46,743 nucleotides of DNA from Nitrosomonas eutropha (GCF_003201195.1 NZ_QICQ01000023.1:1-46743); one strand, 5' to 3'; shown: positions 1-8,087, counted from the first letter of the stretch. The notes: a model not told the origin generated them from the letters alone. Made by a program: numbers and translations.

Positions 1-206
1 CAGTATGAGTGGACAGTGCGCCACTTGGGAAAGTCATTAGGCAGGGCTCGCCACTGGCAGCCGCTCTTGAGCAAATACAGCACCGCACAAAAAACATCGT
101 ACAGATCTATTCGTCGAGGGCTGGTCTTCCTGCGCGCGCTCTCCAGCAAAGGCTTGATAAGCTCGAATTGTTCACGACTGATGTCGCTCGGGTAACTTCT
201 TCTCAT
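1..206 (-). CDS. IS5-family transposase, N-terminal part (runs off the window)
   Basis: Read on the minus strand, the frame opens with ATG at 206 and stays open to the window edge, giving about 68 residues. The start reads MRRSYPSDISREQFELIKP, followed by DLYDVFCAVLYLLKSGCQWR and a WRTVHSY segment. This is the characteristic N-terminal region of IS5-group transposases (the DUF4096-type domain before the DDE nuclease). The catalytic domain lies outside the window, so activity cannot be judged. The element's end is just upstream, at 231-250. A related gene begins at 46692 on the plus strand, so the two window edges carry outward-facing IS5-type genes. Confidence 0.85.
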   Translation of the reverse strand, partial: MRRSYPSDISREQFELIKPLLESARRKTSPRRIDLYDVFCAVLYLLKSGCQWRALPNDFPKWRTVHSY

Positions 207-230
207 CTTCCGAGTTTCTCATACTCCCCT

Positions 231-250
231 AGACTTTGAACAGGTTCTAA
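231..250 (-). repeat. Terminal inverted repeat of the IS5-type element
   Basis: Read outward-in on the minus strand the sequence is TTAGAACCTGTTCAAAGTCT, 25 bases before the transposase start. The same end appears twice in inverted orientation around a short element at 32987-33126, and in diverged form (GAGTCTGTTTACA) near 46650. Those matches are what identify it as the element end. The exact boundary is uncertain by a few bases because the other end is outside the window. Confidence 0.65.
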
Positions 251-510
251 GGCTGGTTTTTCGGGCTGGCTCAGTCTGCTGATGCTAATTCCAATGCTCA
301 ATTTGATTGTTCTTTATGTGATTGCGTTTTCAGACTGGTCTTCCCTTGGGCACGGGCATCAAAAGAGATACAGCGACCGGAGGGAGTAGGGTAGAGATGC
401 TTTATAGCTCCTACCTCGCCGGTACCTCTTATTGTTTGCACTGAGCCCGACCGGCGAGCTCTTGAGGGTTACTTTCACATTGCGACAAAAAATGACGTCA
501 GGAGATTACA

Positions 511-2133
511 GTGACAACCAATCATTTAATTAACCGACGCAGCTTTCTGCGTTATGCAGGTTTGGGATCGACTGCATTGCTGCTTGGACTTCCAGAGCCA
601 AGTACTGCCACCCAGATACACAACAGCTTCGAACCGGATCTTTGGATCGAATTGACGGCCGCACCGAATAGCGCTGCGCTACGCCCTGGGTTGGCCACTA
701 ATGTGTGGTCCTATCGAGCCCGCGTACTCAAGGGAGATCCCGCAAGTGTCCAGGTGTTGCATGGCAGTTACCTTGGGCCGACCTTACACGTCCAACGCGG
801 ACAGAAACTGCGCATCGATTTCTTAAATCAACTCGACCAAGCCAGCAACGTACACTGGCACGGTTTGCATGTGCCAGACACCATGGACGGGCATCCACGC
901 TTCGCGATTGGACCGGGCGAACGTTATCGCTACGAATTTGAAGTGCGCAATCGTGCCGGCACTTATTGGTATCACCCACATCCCCATGGTCAAACGGGTG
1001 AGCAGGTGTACTTTGGGCTCGCTGGCTTACTTCTGGTGAGTGACGATGAGGAACAGGTGCTACAGCTGCCACGCGGCGAATATGATGTTCCGATCATCAT
1101 TCAGGATCGGAGCTTCGATGACAATAACCAATTCCGTTATCTGAGCGGCACCGGCCCTGCTGCCGCAGCGAGTAGCGCCTTCGGCGCGCGGCAGGCGTTG
1201 GGTGGCATGATGGGTGGTGGAGGAATGATGTCGGGCGGTATGATGACGTCAATGATGGGGTTCTTTGGTGACACCATTCTGGTGAATGGTCGCTCTGATG
1301 CATCACTGGAAGTTGCTAGGCACCCTTATCGATTGCGTATTCTTAATGGCTCTAATTCGCGGATCTATAAGCTAGCATGGCAGGACGGACGGCCGCTCAT
1401 TGTAATTGGAACGGATGGTGGATTGCTTGAGCGTCCTGTGCATAAGAACTACGTGATGTTGGCTCCCGCTGAACGTATTGAGTTGTGGGCCGATTTCAGC
1501 AACGATGATGTTGGCACAAAAATCACACTCATGAGTCTTGCGTTCGAAGGGGCGATGAGAGGCATGATGGGGGGCGGCATGGGGCGGATGATGGGCACAT
1601 CATCGATGGCTGCTGGAGCGCAGTTTCCGATGTTTATGATCGAAGTGACGCGCGAGTCGAATGGATCGCTTGAGCTACCCGAGCAGTTGTCCAAAATCAC
1701 CTGGCTACCAGTTGAGGATGCCGTCAATCGTACAGCGCCGAGAACATTCCGAATTACGATGGGGCATATGCAATGGGGATTTAACGGACGCACCTTTGAA
1801 ATGACGGCCGTGGCGCCCGATGAGCTTGTCAAGCTGAATACCACAGAAGTTTGGGAGTTCGTTAACGATAGCGGCATGATGGCGATGGCACATCCGATAC
1901 ATGTCCACGATCAGCAGTTTCAAGTGTTGGAGCGGCGTAATGGAAAAGGTAGCGATGATGTGCGTGATGGTTATGTCGATCAGGGCTGGAAGGACACGGT
2001 ACTGGTGATGCCAGGTGAGCGCGTGAAACTTCTGATGCGTTTTAGTGACTATACGGGACTTTATCTCTATCACTGTCACATGCTGGAGCATGAGGACTTT
2101 GGGTTAATGCGTAACTACCGGATAGTGGCGTAG
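511..2133 (+). CDS. Multicopper oxidase, Tat-exported, methionine-rich (cuprous-oxidase/laccase type)
   Basis: This is a 540-residue periplasmic copper enzyme that should couple one-electron oxidation of a substrate, plausibly Cu(I), to reduction of O2 to water. The GTG start at 511 follows AGGAG at 500-504. The N-terminus has a twin-arginine signal (NRRSFLRYAG, then a hydrophobic stretch). All four copper-ligand blocks are present: HWHGLH near residue 115, YHPHPHG near 153, HPIHVH near 461 and HCHMLEHEDFGLM near 521. Two methionine/glycine-rich segments lie at nucleotides about 1205-1265 and 1555-1600, as in copper-handling oxidases such as CueO. The gene stands alone on an integrative element with no visible copper operator. 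The Met-rich segments favour copper detoxification over laccase activity, but the substrate is inferred. Confidence 0.9.
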   Translation: MTTNHLINRRSFLRYAGLGSTALLLGLPEPSTATQIHNSFEPDLWIELTAAPNSAALRPGLATNVWSYRARVLKGDPASVQVLHGSYLGPTLHVQRGQKLRIDFLNQLDQASNVHWHGLHVPDTMDGHPRFAIGPGERYRYEFEVRNRAGTYWYHPHPHGQTGEQVYFGLAGLLLVSDDEEQVLQLPRGEYDVPIIIQDRSFDDNNQFRYLSGTGPAAAASSAFGARQALGGMMGGGGMMSGGMMTSMMGFFGDTILVNGRSDASLEVARHPYRLRILNGSNSRIYKLAWQDGRPLIVIGTDGGLLERPVHKNYVMLAPAERIELWADFSNDDVGTKITLMSLAFEGAMRGMMGGGMGRMMGTSSMAAGAQFPMFMIEVTRESNGSLELPEQLSKITWLPVEDAVNRTAPRTFRITMGHMQWGFNGRTFEMTAVAPDELVKLNTTEVWEFVNDSGMMAMAHPIHVHDQQFQVLERRNGKGSDDVRDGYVDQGWKDTVLVMPGERVKLLMRFSDYTGLYLYHCHMLEHEDFGLMRNYRIVA

Positions 2134-2706
2134 TGACTACATCGAAGAGGGCATCTTCAATCTAGTGTCTGCATGGTCAAAGATTCTGACCGAAGATGCA
2201 TGTACGAGAAATAATGCCGAAAAATGATGTGGCCTGAGTTAGCTTCTTTAGATGTTTTATGTCTCTTTATTGATGGTATAAAAAACTCATGAAAAGCTCG
2301 TCTCAGCAGTTTAGGGATACTTCGAATGAGCTCATTACATTTTTGTAATTGATGCGTCATCAAACTGTCATCATCGTGTGGGTAGAGTCTTGAAGTTAAC
2401 ATTGCCCGTCTTTAATCAGGGCATTGTAACTTTGAAGAGCCGAGTAAATAGTATATGGGCGAATGCACAGTTGATGAGGTTTTGTGGATATCTCCCTCCT
2501 TCCCTTATAAGCAGATACACATTATTTGGTCTGTCTTAGTGTCAGGACCTGTTGCTTACGCTATTTCACTGCATTGACTGAGAACCTACTCCTTTCAGCA
2601 AGTGGCAAATTATTTTGATATCGAATATCACTCAGATAGTGGGTTTGTTGTTATTTCTCGAAGCTATTCAGCATAAGCGTGCTGTTATAGCCTTTGCTAG
2701 GAATTC
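2134..2706. other. Intergenic stretch, no supported gene
   Basis: These 573 bases separate the multicopper oxidase from the split small gene. An 81-codon frame on the minus strand (2157-2402) has no clear ribosome binding site and no recognisable protein features, so it is not called. No convincing terminator or sigma-70 promoter was found. An AGGA at 2699-2702 belongs to the small gene that starts at 2707. Confidence 0.4.
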
Positions 2707-2794
2707 ATGGTTTTGAATCGTTTGTTTTATCCTCTATTTGTTTACTATAAAGATGGTTGGGTGAATCGCCCCGGGAATCGAGGAGGCTGTTTGG

Positions 2795-3646
2795 TTAAAG
2801 TACAGCGTTCATCGGCACAGTTTCAGAGTGGGTACGGTGATAGAGTTCTTCAGCCTGCGCAGGAGGAATATACCCGATGGACCCGAGCAGACGCTGATGG
2901 TTGTACCAGGCGACCCATTCCAACGTTGCCAATTCCACAGCAGCCCTGGTTTTCCAGGGCGCTCGGCGATGAATCAGTTCGGCCTTGTACAGCCCGTTAA
3001 TGGTTTCAGCCAGGGCATTGTCGTAACTGTCGCCACGGCTGCCCACCGACGGTTCGATGCCTGCCTCGGCCAGGCGTTCGGTGTAGCGGATGGACACGTA
3101 TTGCGATCCTCGATCGGAATGGTGAATCAGAGACTCGGCGGGACGCCGGTCATACAGAGCCTGCTCCAGAGCATCGAGCACGAAGTCTGTACTCATGGTG
3201 GTGCTCACGCGCCAGCCGACGATGCGCCGGGCAAACACGTCGATGACGAAGGCCACATACAGCCAGCCTTGCCAGGTCGACACGTAGGTGAAGTCCGAGA
3301 CCCATAACTGATTGGGCCTGTCGGCATGGAAGTGGCGATTGACGCGATCCAGTGAGCATGCCTGCGAACCGTCGGCAATGGTGGTGCGCACCCGCTTGCC
3401 CCGGCGCACGCCCTGCAAACCCAGGCGACGCATCAGGCGTTCAACCGTGCAGCGAGCCACGGCAATGCCTTCGCGTTGCAACTGGTACCATACCTTGCGT
3501 ACGCCGTAGACCTGCATGTTGGCTTGCCAGACACGCCGAATCTCGGCCATCAAACCCTCGTCGCGCTGGCTGCGCGCACTGCGCAGTTTCGGGCATCGTT
3601 GGCGGGCGGCATGACGCCGATACGCCGATGGGGCAACCTGCAACAC
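2795..3646 (-). CDS. IS3-family transposase OrfB (DDE integrase domain)
   Basis: This is the catalytic part, 283 residues from the GTG at 3646. The true product is probably the OrfAB fusion. The -1 frame at the orfA stop reads [20 protein letters not shown] and runs without a stop into this frame. The HTH_21 region (MAEIRRVWQANMQVYGVRKVW) is followed by an rve core with the three acidic residues in QLWVSDFTYV, HHSDRGSQY and NALAETINGLYKAEL. It ends with the usual WYNHQR segment. No inactivating change is visible, so the element is potentially mobile. Confidence 0.92.
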   Translation of the reverse strand: MLQVAPSAYRRHAARQRCPKLRSARSQRDEGLMAEIRRVWQANMQVYGVRKVWYQLQREGIAVARCTVERLMRRLGLQGVRRGKRVRTTIADGSQACSLDRVNRHFHADRPNQLWVSDFTYVSTWQGWLYVAFVIDVFARRIVGWRVSTTMSTDFVLDALEQALYDRRPAESLIHHSDRGSQYVSIRYTERLAEAGIEPSVGSRGDSYDNALAETINGLYKAELIHRRAPWKTRAAVELATLEWVAWYNHQRLLGSIGYIPPAQAEELYHRTHSETVPMNAVL

Positions 3647-3699
3647 CTTGCAGATCGGCTCGACCCCGTAGACGTCCCGGTGCCGGTCGATATAGGCGT

Positions 3700-4023
3700 T
3701 TACTTCTTCAGTTCGCGGTCGAGCGCCGCCTGGGCGAAAAAAGCACTGGCCGACTTCAGTATCTCGTTGGCCCGGCGCAGTTCTTTGTTCTCTCGTTCCA
3801 GCGCCTTCATGCGTTCGCGTTCGCTGGTAGTCATGCCGTCACGCTTGCCGCTGTCGATCTCGCTGCGCTTGACCCAGTCCAGCAGCGTGGCCGGCACGCA
3901 GCCGATCTTCGGCGCAATGGACTCGACGGCCGCCCACAGCGACGGATACTCGCCACGATGCTCCTGCACCAGGCGCACGGCGCGTTCACGGACTTCCGGC
4001 GAAAACTTGTTCTGCTTGCTCAT
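3700..4023 (-). CDS. IS3-family transposase OrfA
   Basis: This 107-residue DNA-binding subunit starts with ATG at 4023, 53 bases inside the IS end. It has the HTH_Tnp_1 type helix-turn-helix ([20 protein letters not shown] onward, with a [13 protein letters not shown] recognition region). A leucine-zipper-like coiled coil follows ([20 protein letters not shown]), as is usual in IS3 OrfA proteins. The frame ends RELKK-stop. The -1 frame at that stop continues directly into typical OrfB sequence, so a fused OrfAB transposase can be made by frameshifting near 3702-3712. Alone it usually acts as a regulator. Confidence 0.9.
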   Translation of the reverse strand: MSKQNKFSPEVRERAVRLVQEHRGEYPSLWAAVESIAPKIGCVPATLLDWVKRSEIDSGKRDGMTTSERERMKALERENKELRRANEILKSASAFFAQAALDRELKK

Positions 4024-4160
4024 AGTGGCTCCATTTTCTCAAAGAGTGGAGCCTCCGCAAAACCCGGGGCGATTCAGGGTGCGTGATTGGTATCGGCGTA
4101 GTGCTAGTGCGGCGTTAGATCAACGTATCATGCGGGATCAGCAGCTGGAGGCGGTCTAGA

Positions 4161-5069
4161 ATGGAATTACGCCATTTACGTCGCTTTATCGTACTGGCTG
4201 AGGAGTTACACTTCACTCGCGCAGCTGAGCGGCTGCACATTGAGCAGTCGCCGCTGTCGCGTTCCATCAAGGAGCTGGAGGACGAGTTGGGTGTCGCGTT
4301 GTTTAAACGTGATCGAAGTGGCACGTCCTTGACTCCTGCAGGTGAGGTTTATTTGCTGAATCTGCGTCGGGTATTTGATAGTCTTGACCAAGCTGCGGTG
4401 AGTGCTAAGGCCGCAGCAGCAGGTTATCGCGGTATGCTGCGTATTGCAGTCTCTGATGGAGCAGCCGAACCCCGATTAGCAACATTGCTGGCGCACTGCC
4501 GTGAGGAAGATCCTGAAGTAGAGATCCACTTGTTTGACGTACCACTAGCCGAGCAGTTGAGGGGGCTGCGAGAAGGCGTGTTTGACGCTGGCTTTGCTCA
4601 CTCGTGCGATACGGGAAACGATATCGTTGCTGGTTTTGTCTGGAGTGATCCGCTGGTAGTGGTTATGGCCGCACGTCATCCCTTGTTGGTGCGCGCACAA
4701 ATCCCGCTGGATAAATTGCTGCGTTACCCGCTGGTGATGGGTCATCCTTACGAGTGTGAAGGTTACCTACAGCAGATTGTCAAATTGTTGAGTGAGGTTA
4801 ATGCCGAACCTATTGTGGTCGGACAGGCTAGCTCCTTGGGGATGGCCTTGACACTGGTGGCAGCAGGCTATGGCCTGTGCTTTGTCACCGCCTCCCAGAT
4901 CGGCATGTACGGACACCCGGATGTGGTTGCCCGAGAATTGCAAATGCCTCAGGGAGAAGCGAAATTGATGACTTACCTTCTATATCCTCGGACTGGCGTT
5001 TCTGAACCGTTAAGTCGATTTATTAAACGAATTCAACCTAGAGGGTCTGACAACACGCAGTTTCTGTAG
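4161..5069 (+). CDS. LysR-family transcriptional regulator
   Basis: This is a complete 302-residue LysR regulator. Residues 1-60 form the winged helix-turn-helix (MELRHLRRFIVLAEELHFTR, AAERLHIEQSPLSRSIKELE). From about residue 90 comes the periplasmic-binding-protein-like effector domain. The start is placed at 4161, one base after the stop of the small gene split by the IS, so the two probably formed an operon. Two other LysR-derived sequences lie nearby: an effector-domain protein at 7428 and a fragment at 8656-9020 that matches this protein closely in the YRG.LRI and LRGLR regions. Ligand and targets are unknown. The multicopper oxidase and the TlpA-fusion gene are the nearest candidate targets. 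Confidence 0.92.
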   Translation: MELRHLRRFIVLAEELHFTRAAERLHIEQSPLSRSIKELEDELGVALFKRDRSGTSLTPAGEVYLLNLRRVFDSLDQAAVSAKAAAAGYRGMLRIAVSDGAAEPRLATLLAHCREEDPEVEIHLFDVPLAEQLRGLREGVFDAGFAHSCDTGNDIVAGFVWSDPLVVVMAARHPLLVRAQIPLDKLLRYPLVMGHPYECEGYLQQIVKLLSEVNAEPIVVGQASSLGMALTLVAAGYGLCFVTASQIGMYGHPDVVARELQMPQGEAKLMTYLLYPRTGVSEPLSRFIKRIQPRGSDNTQFL

Positions 5070-5249
5070 CCGGTTTCGAGCGCTGCAGCATTGTCTATTG
5101 GCGGTGTCTTGGTGAAAAAACAGCCTGGGGCGTCTCAACTCAAATTGGCTTAAGAGAATGAGTGTTATTTGGCTAGTAGATCTTTGGGTGTCAGTGTATA
5201 CGGATATATAGCGCTACTTAAAATATATTGAAGCATCATGGAGTTGCTT

Positions 5250-5360
5250 ATGCTTATACAGGTGGAATCGGATGGCACGAAACGCCAAAGTCTGCACGTG
5301 GTGGGTGAGATTGGTGCGTACGGATTACTGGAGCGCTTGGACGGGAAGAGTGTGTCATGA
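5250..5360 (+). CDS. 36-residue protein overlapping the Lgt/TlpA fusion gene
   Basis: ATG at 5250 is preceded by GGAG (5240-5243) with a 6-base gap. The product starts MLIQVESDGTKRQSLHVVGE and ends GLLERLDGKSVS. Its TGA (5358-5360) overlaps the ATG of the next gene (5357) as ATGA, the usual layout for translational coupling. An upstream in-frame ATG at 5238 would add four residues but has a poorer ribosome site. The protein is soluble and mildly acidic, with no cysteine and no signal peptide. I do not recognise a family. It could be a real partner of the TlpA fusion, a coupling leader, or the tail of a lost gene. Confidence 0.5.
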   Translation: MLIQVESDGTKRQSLHVVGEIGAYGLLERLDGKSVS

Positions 5361-6190
5361 TCGGTGTAGGTCCATTTCCCATACAAGTTTTCACCATTAT
5401 CGGTGCTGTGCTGCTGGGCTGGATGACAGCTCGCTTCGTGGCTCGGCGAATGCCTGAAGTGTCTTATAAGACTGCAGGATCAATGATTCTCGATGCCGTA
5501 GTTTGGGGTTTGTTGGCGGCTCGTTTGATATACATTGCTCAATGGTGGGATGAGTACTCGGCAAAGCCCATGTCCATGCTTGCAATTGGCGATCGTGGGT
5601 TCTCTTGGTGGGCTGGCATTGTAGTAGCGGTTGCTTACATTTGGTGGCGAACCCGTTTGACCCAGGCGTTGCGTGGTCCTGTGTTGGCGGGCGTCATGGT
5701 CGGGGTTGTAGCCTGGGCTGTCGCGGGTGGTGTGTTGAACCTGATGCAAAGCTCCGCACCACCTTTGCCAGACTTGCAGTTGGCCACACTGGATGAGCGT
5801 TCCATTTCACTGAGTGCGTATGCGGGGCGCCCGATTGTGCTAAATCTTTGGGCGAGCTGGTGTCCACCATGTCGCCGTGAGATGCCAGTATTCGAACAGG
5901 CTCAGACGGAGTTTCCTGGCGTTGCTTTTGTTTTGGTCAATCAGGGGGAAAACCCGAAGCAGGCGCAGGCGTTTCTTGAGAGTGAGGGTCTGAAGTTAAC
6001 GGACATCTTACTTGACCCCGCTTCTGAGCTCATGCGACTAATGGGGTCGCGCGGCTTGCCAACCACATTGTTTTTTGATGCACAAGGGCGCATGGTTGAC
6101 TCGCATTTAGGTGAAATTACAATGCCCAGCCTAAAGGATAAGATACTACGTCGTTTTGATCGATCATCCGTATCTGGTACAGGTAAGTGA
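5357..6190 (+). CDS. Membrane-anchored TlpA-like thioredoxin with an N-terminal Lgt-like membrane domain
   Basis: The product is 277 residues. Residues 1-130 contain four or so membrane segments. The stretch around 45-100 (DAVVWGLLAARLIYIAQWWD, then GDRGFSWWAG) resembles prolipoprotein diacylglyceryl transferase (Lgt), but it is too short and lacks the HGGL-type signature, so lipid transfer is unlikely. Residues 135-270 are a TlpA/ResA-type thioredoxin fold with active site WCPPC (Cys169 and Cys172) and a cis-proline loop GLPTT. The thioredoxin should face the periplasm and reduce or exchange disulfides, with the membrane part possibly supplying electrons or an anchor. It overlaps the 36-residue gene by ATGA. 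A periplasmic redox role next to a copper oxidase is plausible but inferred. Confidence 0.85.
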   Translation: MIGVGPFPIQVFTIIGAVLLGWMTARFVARRMPEVSYKTAGSMILDAVVWGLLAARLIYIAQWWDEYSAKPMSMLAIGDRGFSWWAGIVVAVAYIWWRTRLTQALRGPVLAGVMVGVVAWAVAGGVLNLMQSSAPPLPDLQLATLDERSISLSAYAGRPIVLNLWASWCPPCRREMPVFEQAQTEFPGVAFVLVNQGENPKQAQAFLESEGLKLTDILLDPASELMRLMGSRGLPTTLFFDAQGRMVDSHLGEITMPSLKDKILRRFDRSSVSGTGK

Positions 6191-6229
6191 TAACCGTATT
6201 TGCACAGTCCTTACGTTTTTCCCCAATTG

Positions 6230-6264
6230 TTGCCGTCAGTCATCTTGCTGATGATTGGCGGCAA
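6230..6264 (+). terminator. Long stem-loop after the TlpA-fusion gene
   Basis: The arms TTGCCGTCAGTCATC (6230-6244) and GATGATTGGCGGCAA (6250-6264) pair over 15 positions with two mismatched or wobble pairs around a 5-base loop. It lies 40 bases past the stop at 6190. No T-run follows, so it is either a weak terminator or an RNA-stabilising hairpin. Confidence 0.45.
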
Positions 6265-6756
6265 TCAAGTGGGCAGCTTAGAGGGTCTATCAGTAGTCTA
6301 CGCACCGTAAATTGACAAGATGATGCAGCGTCCCAAATTTTGACCACCGACACGCTTTTCGAATTGGAGAGTTTGCTAAAGTGGCGGGAGGTTGTGAGGT
6401 TGGCCCTGGGTACAAGTGGCTACGGATGAAGGTTTGATGGCTGTACAAGTTGTCTGACTCAGCTTGAGTGGAGAGCAGTGACAGGTCGTATTTTGCCAAT
6501 GTTTCTTTATGTTTCTACTAGAATGAACGTTACTGTTCGCCAATGTGCACGGTTACGTGCCACTGCAATACTGGTGCTCGCAGGCGGCATGCATGCCTGA
6601 TATTCGCTATCGTCTCGTGGAAAAGAAGCTGATTGATGACTGGATTAATCATCACACTGGAAATGAACTATATATTTAGTTGTGGAAGCGGTTCAGCCAA
6701 CTGATCGGCTTTAGCTCCCAAAGGCTCTTCAGACATTGTCGCAAATTGTTCACGAA
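6265..6756. other. Gene-poor stretch, possible remnants only
   Basis: No convincing gene was found. A frame at 6523-6600 reads MNVTVRQCARLRATAILVLA and then stops, which looks like a truncated signal peptide. A 28-codon frame at 6593-6679 overlaps it in another phase. Neither has a clear ribosome site. These may be remnants of mobile-element cargo genes. No terminator for the Xre gene, which ends at 6757 from the other side, is evident. Confidence 0.3.
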
Positions 6757-7059
6757 CTATCCTTTGGATGTGATCGCTGCAGCCTGGAGGTTTTGCTCGG
6801 TGACCGCTATCAGTTCACTCGCGCTTTTGTTCAGTGCCCTGGCGATACGCAGAATAATCGCGAGGTTCGGCATATGCTCTCCACGTTCGATCTTCCCCAT
6901 ATGCGAACGTTCGATGCCTGCTAGGTGGGCGAGTGTCTCTTGCGCGATGCCCAGCTCTGTTCTTGCTGCCCGAACGGCCATGCCAAACGCAATGGCTGGT
7001 CCTGCTTCATAGGTGGTGGTGCCGGTTGGCCGGCCTCGTTGGATAGTACGTTTCTGCAT
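6757..7059 (-). CDS. Xre/Cro-type helix-turn-helix regulator
   Basis: This is a 100-residue protein from ATG at 7059 (MQKRTIQRGRPTGTTTYEAG). A TTG start at 7086 would add nine residues but has no better ribosome site. Residues about 32-90 form a HTH_3 domain (RAARTELGIAQETLAHLAGI, ERSHMGKIERGEHMPNLAII). It should be a dimeric DNA-binding regulator. The N-terminal RGRPTGTTTYE segment is typical of small regulators on integrative elements. It is encoded alone and opposite its neighbours. No toxin gene of normal size lies beside it, so an antitoxin role has no support. Its target is unknown. Confidence 0.8.
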   Translation of the reverse strand: MQKRTIQRGRPTGTTTYEAGPAIAFGMAVRAARTELGIAQETLAHLAGIERSHMGKIERGEHMPNLAIILRIARALNKSASELIAVTEQNLQAAAITSKG

Positions 7060-7427
7060 TAGCAAAAGCTTCGTACGACACCACAAATCAAACCACGTTA
7101 AATTTAACTCATGATAAGATTTAAGGCTTGTTTTGGAAGTTGCGCTGCCGTTTTCAGCTAATTCTTGGGCCGTTGCCGTTAAGTGTGGGGTCGTCCGTTA
7201 AATCCCAAACTCGGGAATTGAGCGGAGAGGATACGAGCGAAGTGTTGAACCAGATTCTTGTTTTGAAGAGAAGGTATTAAGCAGTAGTTGAAGGCGTGAG
7301 CTTTGATGCAATACACGCAGTTCTATCAGCCAGGTAGCCGTTCGGCTAGTTTAGCCATAGCGAAAACTTTGGCATGATTCCGGCTTTTAGCGAAGAGCGA
7401 TAGTCCTTTGCAAATAAGGAGAACAAC
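7060..7427. other. Intergenic stretch between the divergent Xre and LysR-effector genes
   Basis: These 368 bases should contain the promoters of the two divergent genes. A good ribosome binding site (AAGGAG, about 7413-7418) serves the gene at 7428. No clear -35/-10 pair or operator palindrome was identified by eye. Confidence 0.3.
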
Positions 7428-8087
7428 ATGCCCTCCAACGCTGATCGGCGACCTTTGCGAATCGCCGTATCATTCGGCGCGATCCACGCACAGCTGGCAA
7501 CACTGCTGGCCCGCCAGCGCATAGAGGAACCTGAAACGCCCGTCGCACTGTATGAGGTTGACCCTGTAGAGCAAATCGCGGGTCTCAAAGGCAGACGCTA
7601 CGAACTTGGATTTACTCTTGATGCGAGGGCCGAGCACGGCCTGAAGATGCAGCCGCTCTGGTATGACGAACTGGCGGTCATGCTGCCAGTGCGCTCGCCA
7701 TTGTTGGCCTATCCAGTCATCCCTCTGTCTGCACTTGTAGACTATCCAGTGGTGATGTGGCATTCCGAGGTCTGCGCGGCCATGCATTATTACGTGCAAG
7801 CTTTGTTCGTGGAGGCTGAAATAACACCATACGTTACGGCCCAGGCGCGCAGTTTTGAGTTCATGGCAGCTGTGGTGGCGGCCGGGTATGGTGTCGGCCT
7901 GGCCGCACGCTCCCGGATTGATGAGGCGCAAGAAGCCGGGATTGTCGCGAGACCTCTTCACGCAGACGGTCACACGATTACAACGTTTCTGATTTATTGC
8001 GACGAGGTTTCGGAGAGGGTCAAGCGATTTATTGAGCGGGCGCGGCGCTGTGCTGGCACGGTCTCGCATCGTGGGGTGGTAGGTTAA
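7428..8087 (+). CDS. LysR-type effector-binding domain protein lacking the DNA-binding domain
   Basis: The product is 219 residues. It starts MPSNADRRPLRIAVSFGAIH, and the whole length aligns by eye with the effector half of the LysR protein at 4161 (LRIAVS, LATLLA, EQ..GL, the AAGYG block near the end). The 90-residue helix-turn-helix and linker are absent. The start has its own strong AAGGAG, so this is not simply a gene beheaded in place. Upstream bases show no helix-turn-helix in any frame. It may act as a ligand-binding or dominant-negative partner of LysR proteins, or be a decaying fragment that gained a start. Divergence from the 4161 protein is substantial, so it is not a recent copy. 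Confidence 0.7.
   Translation: MPSNADRRPLRIAVSFGAIHAQLATLLARQRIEEPETPVALYEVDPVEQIAGLKGRRYELGFTLDARAEHGLKMQPLWYDELAVMLPVRSPLLAYPVIPLSALVDYPVVMWHSEVCAAMHYYVQALFVEAEITPYVTAQARSFEFMAAVVAAGYGVGLAARSRIDEAQEAGIVARPLHADGHTITTFLIYCDEVSERVKRFIERARRCAGTVSHRGVVG

Larger units (their letters stand above)
2762..4076 (-). mobile_element. Complete IS3-family insertion sequence, 1315 bp
   Basis: The left end reads TGAATCGCCCCGGGAATCGA. The right end, read inward on the minus strand, reads TGAATCGCCCCGGGTTTTGC, and both continue into GGAGGCT, so the terminal inverted repeats are well preserved. The 3-bp GGG at 2759-2761 and 4077-4079 is a target duplication of the length usual for IS3. The element encodes orfA and orfB in the arrangement expected for a -1 frameshifted transposase. 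It looks intact and recent, and is visibly richer in G+C than its flanks. It interrupts the small gene before the LysR regulator. Confidence 0.92.
2707..4159 (+). pseudogene. Small gene (44 codons) split by an IS3-family insertion
   Basis: Removing the IS (2762-4076) and one GGG duplicate restores one open frame from ATG 2707, preceded by AGGA at 2699-2702, to TAG at 4157-4159. The restored product has 44 residues. It begins MVLNRLFYPLFVYYKDGW before the insertion and continues RDWYRRSASAALDQRIMRDQ after it. Its stop lies one base before the ATG of the LysR gene at 4161, so the two were probably cotranscribed. The N-terminal half is hydrophobic and aromatic and the C-terminal half is charged. 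I do not recognise the family. The insertion should abolish the product and may also cut the LysR gene off from its normal promoter. Confidence 0.55.

Noticed and set aside
2157..2402. 81-codon minus-strand frame after the multicopper oxidase
   Set aside because: No good ribosome site, no recognised domain, and no context support.
3352..4086. Long plus-strand frames across the IS3 element
   Set aside because: They are the antisense of the orfA/orfB transposase genes in a G+C-rich element, which readily produces long spurious frames.
6290..6499. 69-codon minus-strand frame beyond the TlpA-fusion gene
   Set aside because: No ribosome site or family features; probably chance.
6757..7059. Xre gene as the antitoxin of a toxin-antitoxin pair
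   Set aside because: No adjacent gene of suitable size and orientation could be the toxin.
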